A DNA stretch of 64,000 nt, from NCBI GenBank assembly GCA_946811185.2, contig OX328112.1, positions 20,255,215 to 20,319,214 on the forward strand, written 5' to 3'. The DNA is from Hippopus hippopus (lineage: Eukaryota > Mollusca > Bivalvia > Cardiida > Cardiidae). Below the pieces are notes generated by a model. It was given only the letters and a program-made list of their open reading frames with translations. It had not been told where the DNA came from and did not search any database. This document shows positions 22,694 to 32,912 of the stretch, one piece after another. The first letter of the stretch is position 1. Each line of letters begins with the position of its first letter. The position numbers were made by a program, and so were the translations under genes.

Positions 22694-23518
22694 CGAGGGG
22701 TGTTTGAAAAGTTTCGGGACAAGTGCTACCATTCTTTTATATTTTGATTTTTTTAAATGAGTTTTTCGGTAATGATAGCTACAACCATATTCTATAGGTT
22801 GGTTGAAACAAATAAACGAAGATACACGAAACGCGTAATGTATTGTCACCATAGCAACGTCAAGTCGACGTGAGCGGGGCACCTTGATGCACCGAATAAA
22901 AAGTTTGTCTTTACAAACGTCTGAAATAGTCATGGTTATTCAAAATACTCCACGGCATGCTAAATGCACGTCTGATGCTTATGTACGCACAAATTAAAAC
23001 AGTGTTTGAAGTCTGATGATGGAATGTTCCTTATACATTCCCTGACCACGACGGGAAGGTCGTCGACGTCGTCGAAACAGTGACCGCGTAAGTAACGCTT
23101 GATAGTGGGGACTATATAACCAAAAATCACACGGTGCGAGTCAGGGGAGTATGGTGGGTGCGCAATAGTGTTAATCTATCTATCAACAGGTACTTTCTTG
23201 GTAGTTGATGAAGTATAAGGTGTGGCGTTGTTGTGATGTAAGTAGAATGTGCCGGGTTCTTTTGTTCGTTTCTCCTATACAGCCCTGACCAACTCATGTT
23301 GGTGCACCTGAAACGAGCTTATGGTTGAATCCATGCATCTATATACATGTAGATGCAACAACGAAATTATGTTTATCAATCACTGTGTATCTTCGTTTAT
23401 TTGTTTCAACCAACCTATAGAATATGGTTGTAGCTATCATTACCGAAAAACTCATTAAAAAAAATCAAAATATAAAAGAATGGTAGCACTTGTCCCGAAA
23501 CTTTTCAAACACCCCTCG
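22694..23518 (-). pseudogene. Mariner-type transposon relic, 825 bp, long inverted ends
   Basis: Starts CGAGGGGTGTTTGAAAAG and ends with its complement. The inverted ends are about 135 bp, much longer than the usual mariner ends, and TA flanks both sides (22692-22693 and 23519-23520). Internally the minus strand reads as the C-terminal catalytic half of a mariner transposase. HHNNA is at 23224-23238, where the family has HHDNA, so the catalytic Asp is Asn. HPPYSPD is at about 23140-23160, and an SSDFKHCFN-like tail is further on. The N-terminal DNA-binding half is absent and stops are present. Family role: DDD-type cut-and-paste at TA. This copy is dead as an enzyme, but its ends are intact. 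Confidence 0.85.
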
Positions 23519-23590
23519 TAGTAATCTGCAAAAACTTTTATCATTGACAGGCATAAAATTCTGTCAAATTCTGAGAGGATATTCAACGGT

Positions 23591-23870
23591 GTGCCCGCCC
23601 GGGTAGCTCAGTGGTTAGCACATCTGACTTGTGACCCACTGGTTGCGAGTTCGATACCCTCTAGAGGCAAGCTTTCTTTGCGGCGATTTTTCGCCTCTCA
23701 CCTATGATGCATGCTAGAAAAGTAGTCAATGACTTGGAAAGAAGGTTGTGTCAGTACTGTTGTGAGAAAGCCATGAGACACATGCCTAGGTGTGCTTACC
23801 GCCGTGATATGACTTAAGCTGTTAAAATCGGCGTTTAATTCCAATACAAACATACAAACAAATGTTCAGC
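23591..23870 (+). mobile_element. SINE with a good tRNA-like head
   Basis: A box TAGCTCAGTGGTTAG and B box GTTCGATACC are close to real tRNA promoter elements. They are followed by TCTTTGCGGCGATTTTTCGC and the common 3' part (TGCTTACCGCCGTGATATGAC ... AATCGGCGTTTAATTCC). The head lacks the full acceptor-stem pairing of a tRNA gene. Confidence 0.8.
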
Positions 23871-23988
23871 GGTAAGACAGGAGTTAAAATCCTGTCCAAA
23901 GGTCTTTCTTCGATCCTCGGGTATGGGTCGCCGAGGCGGGGTTTGAAGTCATTACCGCCGGGTTTGCAGCTCCTAGGGTTGCCACTTA

Positions 23989-24195
23989 CCCCCATAGGCT
24001 GCTAAGCGCGACTCACTGACCTTTTGCGGACAGTGTAGATCAAGATCAGACTGCACAGAACGTGCAGTCTGATCTTGGATCTACACTGTCCGATAAGAAG
24101 ATATTATTCCCCAGAACATAACTTTGAAATAGCAACATTTTGGTGTTTACTATCGAACTGAAAATTTCATTTTAGTTATTTAGTAGGTTAAAGGT
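23989..24195. repeat. TTAA-B MITE
   Basis: TTACCCCCATAGGCTGCTAAGCGCG to TTAGTAGGTTAAAGG in essence; the core palindrome at about 24044-24074 has an AGAAC centre. It is directly followed by TTAA-A. Confidence 0.8.
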
Positions 24196-24475
24196 TAACC
24201 CTTTACCAGACTGCAAAAATGTTGGACTCGTCCAAATTGAAAGCATCAGTAGATGCCAAAGTAAACTTGACATAAAAAAACTGAATTCTACATTTGGAAG
24301 AATCGAAAACATATTGGGAAAAAAGGAGAGAATAGTAGTAAACAGCATTTTCCCCATTTCCCACAATGTTTACAAAAGCTTTCTATAATATGTGGTTATA
24401 TTAGAATATATGTAAAGTTTTGTTTCTGAGAGGATCGTTTTAAGTCGCGATTGTTTGGTGAAACGGTGAATCACT
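24196..24475. repeat. TTAA-A MITE
   Basis: TTAACCCTTTACCAGACTG start, centre AAACATATTGGGAAAA with partner, and GATTGTTTGGTGAAACGG end. A B-then-A junction. Confidence 0.75.
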
Positions 24476-24814
24476 GAATACAAGAAGAGTATCAGTAAAA
24501 TACGGATATTTTGCAGTCCTGGGGCTTTTTACATGTATTTTCCACTGCACTGTCCCTAAAAAAATGTTGAAAAGTGTAGATAAACAATAACGCTCCACAA
24601 TATTTGCAATCTGGATTGAATCAGCAAATTAAGCAGTCACAATCGAAATAGCTTTTTGGGCGCGAAAAGTGCAAAAACGTTTAGTCGGGTTGATTACAAG
24701 ACAGACTGGTTTATCAGTTACAAAAAGATAAATGTTACATGCTCAATTTAACGTAATACCAGGAGAGTTGCAGCTCTCTATTTTACCTGCGTGAAAAAAA
24801 TCCTTTACCCTTAA

Positions 24815-25167
24815 AGCCCCAATAGCGGCCAAAAGTAAACAAAGCAGGTGTTAAAATGCATCTAAGTTCAAATTATATGTATAAAAGTTTGGAAAGTATT
24901 GTGAAGATGACAATCTGTTATTGTACACTCGGTCCTACTGTTAGTCGCTGGCAGAAAATTTAATTTTAAAACCAGGTAGAAAGTAAACAAAAGATAGAGC
25001 AACCTGGCAACTTTTTGACATATTTTTAAAATTAATTTTTCTGACAGCGACTAACGATTGGAAAGACCGTACAGTAACAAATTATCATCTTGACAACATT
25101 TTCCATACTTTTAAAAGATATGATTTGAATATAAATGCATTGTTTACTTTTGGTACCTACTGGGGCT
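24815..25167. mobile_element. TTAA-D element
   Basis: Flanked by TTAA (24811-24814 and 25168-25171). Ends AGCCCCAATAG and ACTGGGGCT are inverted. Internal arms (GTTAGTCGCTGGCAG and CTGACAGCGACTAAC) pair over most of the element. Non-coding. Confidence 0.85.
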
Positions 25168-25284
25168 TTAAATTACTACATAAATGCTTTTTCTCCCCCT
25201 CTCAAAGAGTAAGACTCCATAACTCCTACCGTATCGGATCAAGATTAGACATTGCGTTATGAACTTGATGTACGCCTGCAGTAG

Positions 25285-25556
25285 ATGTTAATTGGCTTGC
25301 AACACGCGAAAAAGGGCATTCGGACATTTGCGTAAAGTGTCGTCTCGGATCATCCTGCGCAGTCCACGCAGGCTGATCCGAAATGACACTTTCCGTTTTT
25401 ATGTAATTTTCTGTTTTCCGCAAGTCTACTGTAGCACAAAATCTAATGTAGTCGTAAAGTGCCGTCTCGGATTAGCCTGCGAGGACTGCGCAGGCTGATC
25501 CGAGACGACACTTTACGCAAATGTCCGAATGCCCCTTTTTTTGCGTGTTGCAAGCC
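25285..25556. repeat. Pal-2 MITE with two palindromes
   Basis: Outer inverted ends contain GGCTTGCAACACGCG and GCGTGTTGCAAGCC. There are two separate GC-rich palindromes, about 25335-25392 and 25452-25520, each with GTGTCGTCTCGGAT-like arms and a CAGCCTGCGC-type core. Confidence 0.85.
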
Positions 25557-25832
25557 TTATATGAGTCATCCTCTGACAAAACAGGGTATAATGCATCTCT
25601 GCAATGCATTATAAACACCGAGCAAGTCATCACATAATTATGGATTCATAAACTCCATTTTGTGTGAATACCAACTTAATCACAGGGTAGAATGGTCCTT
25701 GATCATGCACATACAAAAGATTTACGGAAAATAAAAAGTTTCTACGCAGGTCAGCCTGTGCTGAATGTGCAAGCTGACCTGAATGGATACTTTGTGCATT
25801 AAACCCCCTTTTCACAGAGCATGGCATGGCAC
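25557..25832 (-). repeat. Pal-1 MITE
   Basis: GAGTCATCCTCTGACAAAAC to CTTTTCACAGAGCATGG, with the central palindrome (CAGGTCAGCCTGTGC / GCAAGCTGACCTG). It abuts Pal-2. Confidence 0.8.
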
Positions 25833-25967
25833 ATGTATTTTTGCCGCCCTCTAATAGTGAAACAGTAAAAGATACGTTTCGTTACATGTACGTAGAAATA
25901 TACAAAATGTCTCTATTTACTTGTTACCAAACATTCTTTTTTTTTAATGACACTGACAAGGGTTAAT

Positions 25968-26272
25968 TGATTGATTGTATAGTGTTTAACGCCTTTTTTA
26001 ACATTATTTCAGTTATATCGCGGCGGCCAGTGCACCTATCCATGCTTTCCTGGAGATTCTTTTACCAGTACTCCACAGAATATTCTTTCCAAGCCACTGG
26101 CTGCTTTCCCACATAACCATCGTCGAAACAATGGTCAGCGGTGGGAGAGTAATGAATCCTGTCGCAATGACTATCATCAATCCTCGGAAAGAAATTGGCC
26201 GAGCCGGGGATTGAACCTACTACCCCCTGTTCTCAAGTCCTGTACGCTACCGACTGAGTTAGCGGGGCTCTG
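25968..26272 (-). mobile_element. SINE, full length, antisense
   Basis: Tail complement (TTGATTGATTG), TAGTGTTTAACGCC, TATCGCGGCGGCCAGTGCACC, and head with GGGGATTGAACC and CTGAGTTAGCGGGG. Nearly collinear with 15113-15418. Confidence 0.9.
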
Positions 26273-26277
26273 CGACA

Positions 26278-26575
26278 CTGAGAAGGAAGCCTTTTGAAAA
26301 TATTGTGGTTATCAGCATTTTTTTTTTCCTTTTTCTTATAACGTTTTCGACCATTTCAAAGAAAGAGATTATCTTTTGAGCTGTATTTGATTTGTACGTT
26401 TGCCAATACTTTGAATTTTGGTTGAGTCAAATAATTTTTTGTCTTTTGGTAAACAGTAAGTGGAAGCTTGGAAATATTGGAAGTCTTACGTCATTTATAG
26501 CACATTCGTATCGGAGTTAAGTTCTGTGCAGCATGATCTTGATCTACACTGTCTGACAAAGCTAGATTTGTCTCT
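26278..26575. repeat. TTAA-A MITE and a TTAA-B remnant
   Basis: 26278-26458 is a diverged TTAA-A ending TTTTGGTAAACAG. A short TTAA-B-like piece with GTGCAGCATGATCTTGATCT lies at about 26525-26565. Confidence 0.55.
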
Positions 26576-26619
26576 CGCAACATTGGGAATCTTTAAAAGC
26601 TTGGTTGAAACAAAAACAT

Positions 26620-26892
26620 AGGCCATGCTCTGTAAAAAGAGGACTTAATGCATCTGCAAAAAGTATCAACCCATGTCAGCCTGCGCAGTCCGCGCAGGCT
26701 GACATGGGTCGAAACTTTTTGCTATTTGTAAATTTTCTGCATGCAGAAGGACCATTCTACCTCCAGATCCAGTCGATTGTTAGACTTAGTGGATCCTATG
26801 AATCCATTATCTGTTGCGTAATGATTTGCTAGGTATAATGATTCACACAGATACATGTACATAAACCCCCTTTTTTCCAGAGTATGACCCAT
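26620..26892 (+). repeat. Pal-1 MITE
   Basis: GGCCATGCTCTGTAAAAAG start; the palindrome around 26653-26720 is perfect over the core (CATGTCAGCCTGCGC / GCGCAGGCTGACATG). Confidence 0.85.
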
Positions 26893-27159
26893 TTCTATAT
26901 AACAGGTTGTGAGGAGCGAAATTTTGGCACTCTAACAAAACTCATAGCGTGTTCGGATTTTGAGTAATGATTTCAAAAGCTATAAAAATAAATCGCACTT
27001 TTTAAAAGGTTTTATCACCAGAAAATAGGTCGAAAAAATGATATCTATATACCATTATCTGAACCTTTTTACTGTTAAAGCAAGCAAGGTCTGTTTTGAT
27101 TGTTATTGTTTTATCATTGCTTTTCGACTCTTTATGACCATCTTCGTTCGTTGGTTCGT

Positions 27160-27252
27160 TGGAATGTCCGTCCGTCCGTCCGTTCGTCCGTCCGTCCGTC
27201 CGTCCGTCCTTTCGTTCGTTCGCTCGTTCATTCATTCATTCATTCATTCATT
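27160..27252. repeat. CCGT/TTCG/TTCA microsatellite
   Basis: CCGT units, then TTCG/CTCG, then TTCA units. Apparent R/S/V-rich frames on both strands are repeat translations. Confidence 0.9.
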
Positions 27253-27469
27253 TGTCTATCTTTCTCTATGCGTCCCCGCATTTTCCCGTTAAAGTATTCT
27301 TTCTGTCTAAGTTCGAATCCCGGCTAATTAAGCCAAAACTCTCTCATGAGATTGATGAAAGTCATTGTGACGCCATTCATCGTTGTAGACCCTTAGATGT
27401 CGTTACAATTCTGTTCATACCAAATTCCGTCAACTTAGGATTTGAAAATGTTTCTAAAGTCTGCTAATG

Positions 27470-28275
27470 TTAGTGGAATGTGTCTGAAATAACGAAGTTA
27501 ACTTAAGTTGGAAAATGGGTTGTAAGCTGACTTGAGCAAAATAAGAGACTTCAGTTTTTTCGTGAAACAGAAACCTTCATTCTCTTATTTTGCTTAATCC
27601 GATAACGAACCCACTTTCCAATTTAATATGAGTTCGTTTTGTCAGACGAACTTCACTTACATTAACAGACTTTAGAAACATTCTCAAATCTTAAGTTGAC
27701 ACAATGTTTCAGACTCAGCTAAGCAAAGTAATGGAATTAAATCATTGGACAGAAATAAGACCATTTTTTGCTGAGTTGAGTTTGAAATGTTGCGTGAACT
27801 TAGGATTTGAGAAAGTTTCTTAAGTCTGTTAATATTAGTAAAATGAGTCTAAAGTAACAAGCGCATCTAAAGTCGGAAATGGGGTCCGTTAGCAGACTTC
27901 AGCAAAATAAGAGACTTAATTTTATTCGTGAAACCGGGCCCAGGGCCTAGTTTCACGAAAAGAAAACTTGAGTCTCTTATTTTCCTAAATCCGATAACGA
28001 ACTCACTTTCCAGTTTATGTTGAGTTCAATATTTGAGACGTATTTCACTAAAATTAACAGACTTTTGTAAAGTGCCCAAATCCTGAACTGACCCAACGTT
28101 TCAGGCTCAACCTAGCAAAAAAATGGACGTAAGTCTGATGACTGAGTAAAGTCGGTATATTTTGCTAAGTTGAGTCTGAAAAACGTTTGGCCGACCCAGG
28201 ATTTGAGAACGTTACAAAAGTGGGTTAATGTTAGTGAAATGTATCTCAAATACCGGACTTTTTTCGTGAAATCGG
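27470..28275. repeat. Fold-2 element(s), multiple inverted arms
   Basis: Repeated inverted segments: AAAATAAGAGACTT / AAGTCTCTTATTTT, TTTCGTGAAAC / GTTTCACGAAA, and CAGACTCAGCTAAGCAAA with partners. GGGCCCAGGGCC at about 27937 is a natural centre. Probably two adjacent copies, about 27470-27937 and 27938-28275. No ORF. Confidence 0.65.
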
Positions 28276-28489
28276 ACCCAGATTACAGTGCACACGAATC
28301 TTCACAAATTACACTCATAGTTGGGTAGGGCGCGATAAGGATTGGAGAAAATATGAAGTTACATGGACGTACAAATAAGCCATTTCACGAGCTGTTTATG
28401 ATTGACTTTGATTACGTAGACGCTTGGAAAACTGTTTCTTATCGTACCTCTGGCAGAAATAGATCCCTTCCCATCACCTAATCTATATG

Positions 28490-28665
28490 AGCCAGCCATG
28501 CTCTGTGAAAAGGGGGTTTAATGAATCTGCAAAAAGTATCGACCCAGGTCAGCTTGCGCGGATCGCGCAGGCTGACCTGGGTCGATACTTTTTGCTTTTG
28601 GTCAATTTTCTATATATCCAGGGACAATTCTACGTCATGATTCAGTAAGTTACAAGAGCAAATAA
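28490..28665 (+). repeat. Pal-1 MITE, 5' two-thirds
   Basis: GCCATGCTCTGTGAAAAGG, then a perfect central palindrome (about 28525-28600, CAGGTCAGCTTGCGC / GCGCAGGCTGACCTG). The 3' part is missing. Confidence 0.8.
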
Positions 28666-28667
28666 TT

Positions 28668-29285
28668 TGAGCTACGCTGTGTAAAGGGGGCTTAAAGGTG
28701 GGTATTTAGATTTTTCACATCTCACCAAATTAAAAAAAATATATATCACTGAAATTTATATGAAAAAACAATACAAATCATCAATAATTAATAATCATAA
28801 AATTACAAAAAAAATTTTTTTGACGGTGTTCCCTTAAAAGGCTACGTAGCCTCTTAAGGTATTTTTAGATTCCGCGCCAAAAATCAAAAAAGCATTGTGG
28901 GAATGTCAAGTGACTGGCACGTGACTAATGACGCTTAAATTCCATAACATAACAAACATGTAATTATTTTCCATAATGTCTTCTGCGGACGTTGTGTTTG
29001 AAGCTTCGTCTGTGTATTTCCGGTATGTAAATGAGCGAGTTGCTCATATAAAAATAGACCGTGTTTCCCGTCGGTGTCGACCTGGGCCGTAGTAAATCTC
29101 TAATTTCTCTTGTTGTCGGATGGTTTTCGACTACTGGGGTTTTGTGAATGAAAATTAAAAGGCTTTGGGAGTATAAGGATGATTTTTTTTGTACTTTTTT
29201 AAAATTTTCCTCCCAAAATCTGAAGGGCCACCTTTAATGAAACTGCAAAAAGTATAGACCCAGGTGTCGCAAATTTATACAGTGC
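28668..29285 (+). repeat. Pal-1 MITE split by TTAA-C
   Basis: GAGCTACGCTGTGTAAAGGG lies left of the TTAA-C insertion and GAAACTGCAAAAAGTATAG right of it. The junction is Pal-1's own TTAA (in GGGCTTAATG). Confidence 0.8.
28696..29233. mobile_element. TTAA-C element, copy 3, nested in Pal-1
   Basis: 538 bp between TTAA at 28692-28695 and 29234-29237. Same AGGTGG / CCACCT ends. Excision would restore an uninterrupted Pal-1. Confidence 0.92.
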
Positions 29286-29432
29286 TAAGGGTTAAAGTGT
29301 ATACTCAATCAGCAAAGTGTACTGATGAGCGGTCGTTCACGATTTACGTTGCTGTATTGTGTAAACTTGTGGTCAGAAGACATGTAGATTTTGGAGTGTG
29401 TAAATACCTATTGGCTTGGTCAGCCAATTTAA

Positions 29433-30063
29433 AGATGCCCGTCTACAGCCGGTGAGCAAAAACGCTGTTAAATTTCAAACAATTTAGAATGGTACAGAAA
29501 TCAGTCCTTTGTGTAAACATGGATAAATTACTGACATATATGGTGTAATTGAAAAAAAGAAACACGGAGATTTGTATTAGAAACCGAACATTGGTCAGAA
29601 GAAAACTGGCTGACGATCGAAGCTGTAAACAATGGCGGTGCGTCACGGAAATTTATCGTTGGTTTCCGCCTAGAGTCGGATACGGTGTAATTTGCATATA
29701 GACCGCGACCTCCGTCTGAAAATCGAGGCTGCAACAGAGAAGCCTCCATTTTCCTTTGTTTACCTCATTAAACGCAGAGCGAGGGTCAAATATACTCACG
29801 TGACAGAATGCATGATCATCATACGAATCTACCCGAGTGTATAACGGATATATGGAAAATCTTCGATTCAAAAACCGGAAACGACGAGTCTGTTTACATG
29901 GAAGGCCGCAACTCAGCGAAATGCATTTTCTATCGACCGTAATCTAAGCAACCTTGCAACCGTCAGGCGCAACATTTGGCATGAAGATATAAGAATGACT
30001 ATACTTTGATAAAATAAAGACAAAATGAGTTAAAACTGGCTGAAAATGAGTATAAGGGCCTCT
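29433..30063 (-). mobile_element. TTAA-E element, longest copy (631 bp)
   Basis: TTAA on both sides (29429-29432 and 30064-30067). Ends AGATGCCCGTCTACAGCC and AAGGGCCTCT. The right half, read on the minus strand, matches 21840-22195. The middle (about 29500-29850) is absent from the shorter copies. No clear protein. Confidence 0.8.
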
Positions 30064-30158
30064 TTAATTGTTTATAGTGAAGATAAGGGATAAGAAGTTG
30101 TCTCTTTTTTTCTACAATGATTATGTGAGAGGTGAGTGTCGCGCATTGTTAAATGTTT

Positions 30159-31600
30159 ATTTTTGCAATATTGTGTATCTGAAATATTAATTCTGTCTGT
30201 CTGTTTGTATATTTAATTTTTGCATTGCAAGACTTTTGTTATTTCTCAAATTGTAAAGTCCGTCTGCTCCAAGTCGTGTCTTCGGTTAATACATTAGAGT
30301 AGGTCCGGGTAATATCGGACACCCGGGTAACTTCGGACACTTCGTTCGTCGTTAAATACAAAAAAAAAAAAACAGAATAAAAACAAGGACAGGGAAAATC
30401 GATCGAGCCTTCACATAAATCCCTTACAAAAATAAAGCATACGTCATGATGACGTAATCAGTGCGATGTAAGGGTTAATTCGATTGGATTAGGCATAGAT
30501 GTTGTGAATATGCAGGTTTTCCGATTTCCTCCAAAGGAAAGTATCAAAAGTGGAAACATTCTAAATGCAAGTTAAACGACCTGGTAAAAGTATATGATAT
30601 GGTATTTAAAACTATTTACATATACTCGCAGATTTACATTTTCGGTCTCTGATTATGTTTTATTGTGATAAATAAAGCATTTTATTCCAAAAATCGAAAA
30701 TAATTCCATGTCCGATGAAACCCTACATGTGAAAAATAAACAGAGGAACAAGTCTTGTATCGGACACAGTGCTCATGGATTTGAAATGCGGTTTATTACT
30801 GGTTTCAACAACTGTGTTAGAGCTTTTTAATTTCATGAATAAATTTTGCAGTGAAGCTATAGATTAAGAAATCGTTTGTAGGGAAACTGTAGTGTTCTGA
30901 ATGTAAACATACTCATTTTACATCAATGAGAAACAAGCTCTTACAACGTGTACTAATCTCTCTCTTGAGTCTGGTTCCCGGCTACTACACAAGTAGACCA
31001 AGAGGGGAACTGATTGACAATAAACTGATACAGGTAGATCGCCAAAATATTGAGAGAGAAAGAAGCCATTGCTGTCTAGAGCTACTCAGTCTCAGTGGAC
31101 TCCTGAATTGAACAATTTTTCCATCCAATTTGCCGTCCGATGTTCCCCGAACCGAGTGTCCGGTACAAGACGCCATGTGTCCGATCCAAAACTACCTATA
31201 CAGTATGAACAAAATCGTTTATTTTTCGGTGATAACCCTAGCTTTTTGGAACAATATAGTGCCAATTACGCTTTACAGAGGTTTGCCCAGTTGGTGACCG
31301 CAGAATAAACAATCTTGGCGAGCCAATGAACATGTAACAAACCGTAGATACCGAAAGTGTCCGATATTACCCGGTTCTACTCTAAATGAGTGGCTTTAAC
31401 TGTTTGCTGCATGTATTCAATTATTGCATGTTATAAGTTAGCATGCCTTTAACAGTTGTCCTAAATTTGCAGTTGTCCTCGCCTCTCATGACCAGTGATG
31501 TGCTGAATGTTGTATGATGTCATGCTGTACCACGGTCTGTCTTGTGTTGTGTGCTGTACGTAGAGTAATGCCAATACTGTCTACACGCTAGTTACAGGCT
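30159..31600 (+). repeat. 5' long terminal repeat segment of the retroelement, interrupted
   Basis: 30159-30296 plus 31385-31600 (about 354 bp after removing the insertion) match 34884-35244 in direct orientation with few differences. The shared text includes GTCCGTCTGCTCCAAGTCG and GTACGTAGAGTAATGCC. No TG...CA ends or target duplication are visible at these limits, so the true repeat probably extends left of 30159. It runs straight into a partial protease frame, so the repeat end, primer site, gag and protease start are deleted. Confidence 0.75.
30297..31382. mobile_element. 1,086-bp TA-flanked DNA element inside the LTR
   Basis: Ends GAGTAGGTCCGGGTAATATC and (complement) GAGTAGAACCGGGTAATATC form inverted repeats of about 26 bp. 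TA is duplicated (30295-30296 and 31383-31384). The other LTR copy shows the uninterrupted target (CATTAAATG). ATCGGAC/GTCCGAT words recur inside (about 30315, 30708, 30757, 31134, 31178, 31357) and could be transposase sites. No transposase seen. Confidence 0.92.
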
Positions 31601-32401
31601 ACTAAATACTGCCAAGAGGTTCGAGTTAAAGTTCATACGCCGTATATTTCGGGGGTTGTTGATGCACTCGTCATGAGTAACCCATTTGCTGATCTTGTCA
31701 TAGGAAACATTGGTAACACATACCCAAATCATGTACCAAAACAGTCATTTCAGGCAATGACAGGAAGTATAACAGAAAAAGGTAAGTATGAAGAATTAGC
31801 TGAGATGAAGGCAGATAAGCTTTGGAAGTCTGACTAGTACGACACCAAGATTGACCCTATCCCAACTGAAAATAGGATAGATGACATTTCATCTTCAAGT
31901 GATCTCATTAATGAGCAGGAAAGTGATGAAACCCTCAGAAAAGTAAGAGCATTATCAAAGCTACCTGCAGTCTTTAGCAAAAATGCTTATTTCTTTGAAC
32001 GGGCAGGCATATTATATAGGGCTTTCAAGAATGCAGACGAATCTTTAACTGAGCAAATTGTAGTTCCAAAGAAATATAGACACAAACTGTTGAGTAATAC
32101 TCACGATATACCGTTAAGCGGTCACATGGGAAACAAGAAAACTAGGAACAGACTGTTACAAATTTTTTTCTGGCCAGGAATATTTAAAGATGTAGCAGCA
32201 TATTGTCGATCCTGTCCCGAATGTCAAAGAAGTGTTGCAAAGGGTAAGATAAAAAGGTCTCCTCTTATTCCTATACCACCAATGGATGAACCTTTCGCAA
32301 GAGTTGCTCTTGATATAGTAGGACCGTTGAATAGAACAAAGAGAGGTTTATTCTCACTCTTTGTGACTATGCAACGAAGTACCCCGAAGCTGTACTTCTG
32401 A
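31601..32401 (+). pseudogene. Retroelement pol, part 1: protease tail and integrase N-terminus
   Basis: The frame opens in what looks like the tail of a retroviral-type aspartic protease (VHTPYISG near 31634, LVIGNI near 31694). It has an in-frame TAG at about 31835, then the integrase zinc-binding domain: a GH.G turn near 32118, and CRSC and CPEC near 32206-32222. Next comes the start of the catalytic core with the first Asp (DIVGPL, about 32312). The frame breaks at about 32366, where one base appears to be missing; coding continues in another frame. The protease start is absent. In live elements these parts mature the polyprotein and insert the cDNA into DNA; here they cannot be made as one protein. 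Confidence 0.85.
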
Positions 32402-32877
32402 AACATATTGACACTGAAAGTGTAGCAGAGGCTCTAATGAGCATCTTTTCCAGACTAGGTATTCCGAAAGAGATTCTCACCGACCAAGGTAGCAATTTCA
32501 TGTCAGCGCTGATGAAAAAATTGTGTGGTTTACTCAATATTCAAAAATTACATTGTACACCGTATCACCCTGAAGCTAATGGTCTTGTAGAGAAATTTAA
32601 TGGTACATCAAATCGGATGTTAACTTGCTTTGTTCATGAAAAAGACTCTGAGTGGGATATTCTACTGCCTTATCTATTATTTGCTTACAGAGAGGTACCA
32701 CAGGAGACAACAGGTTTTTCTCCGTTTGAGCTTTTATATGGTAGACATGTAAGAGGACCGTTAAATATAATTCGTGAAAGTTGGGAAGAATCTCCTGAGA
32801 CAACTGTAAGTAGTGAATCTGTTCTTAGCTACATTATCAAGACGAGAGACAAACTAGGGAAAATTGGACAAAAATGA
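32366..32877 (+). pseudogene. Retroelement pol, part 2: integrase catalytic core
   Basis: A different frame from part 1 carries the rest of the integrase core. TDQGSNF (second catalytic Asp) is near 32476 and the catalytic Glu lies in NGLVEKFNG near 32580, so D and E are about 35 residues apart as in DD35E integrases. YHPEANG and FSPFELLYG are typical of Ty3/Gypsy-type integrases. The frame stops at 32875-32877, and the following about 35 bp contain a further frameshift and a TAA (32910) before the C-terminal module resumes. Catalytic residues are present but the gene is broken. Confidence 0.88.
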
Positions 32878-32912
32878 CAAGAAAGTCCGAAGTTAAAGCT
32901 AAAAAGGTATAA

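Noticed and set aside
23598..23665. Possible functional tRNA gene
   Set aside because: Good A and B boxes, but no proper acceptor-stem pairing, and a SINE body follows.
29433..30063. Possible host exons at 29528-29871 on the minus strand
   Set aside because: The frames lie within TTAA-E, overlap each other and are not kept in other copies.
30926..31308. Possible transposase in the 1,086-bp element
   Set aside because: The 61- and 79-codon frames show no helix-turn-helix or DDE motif.
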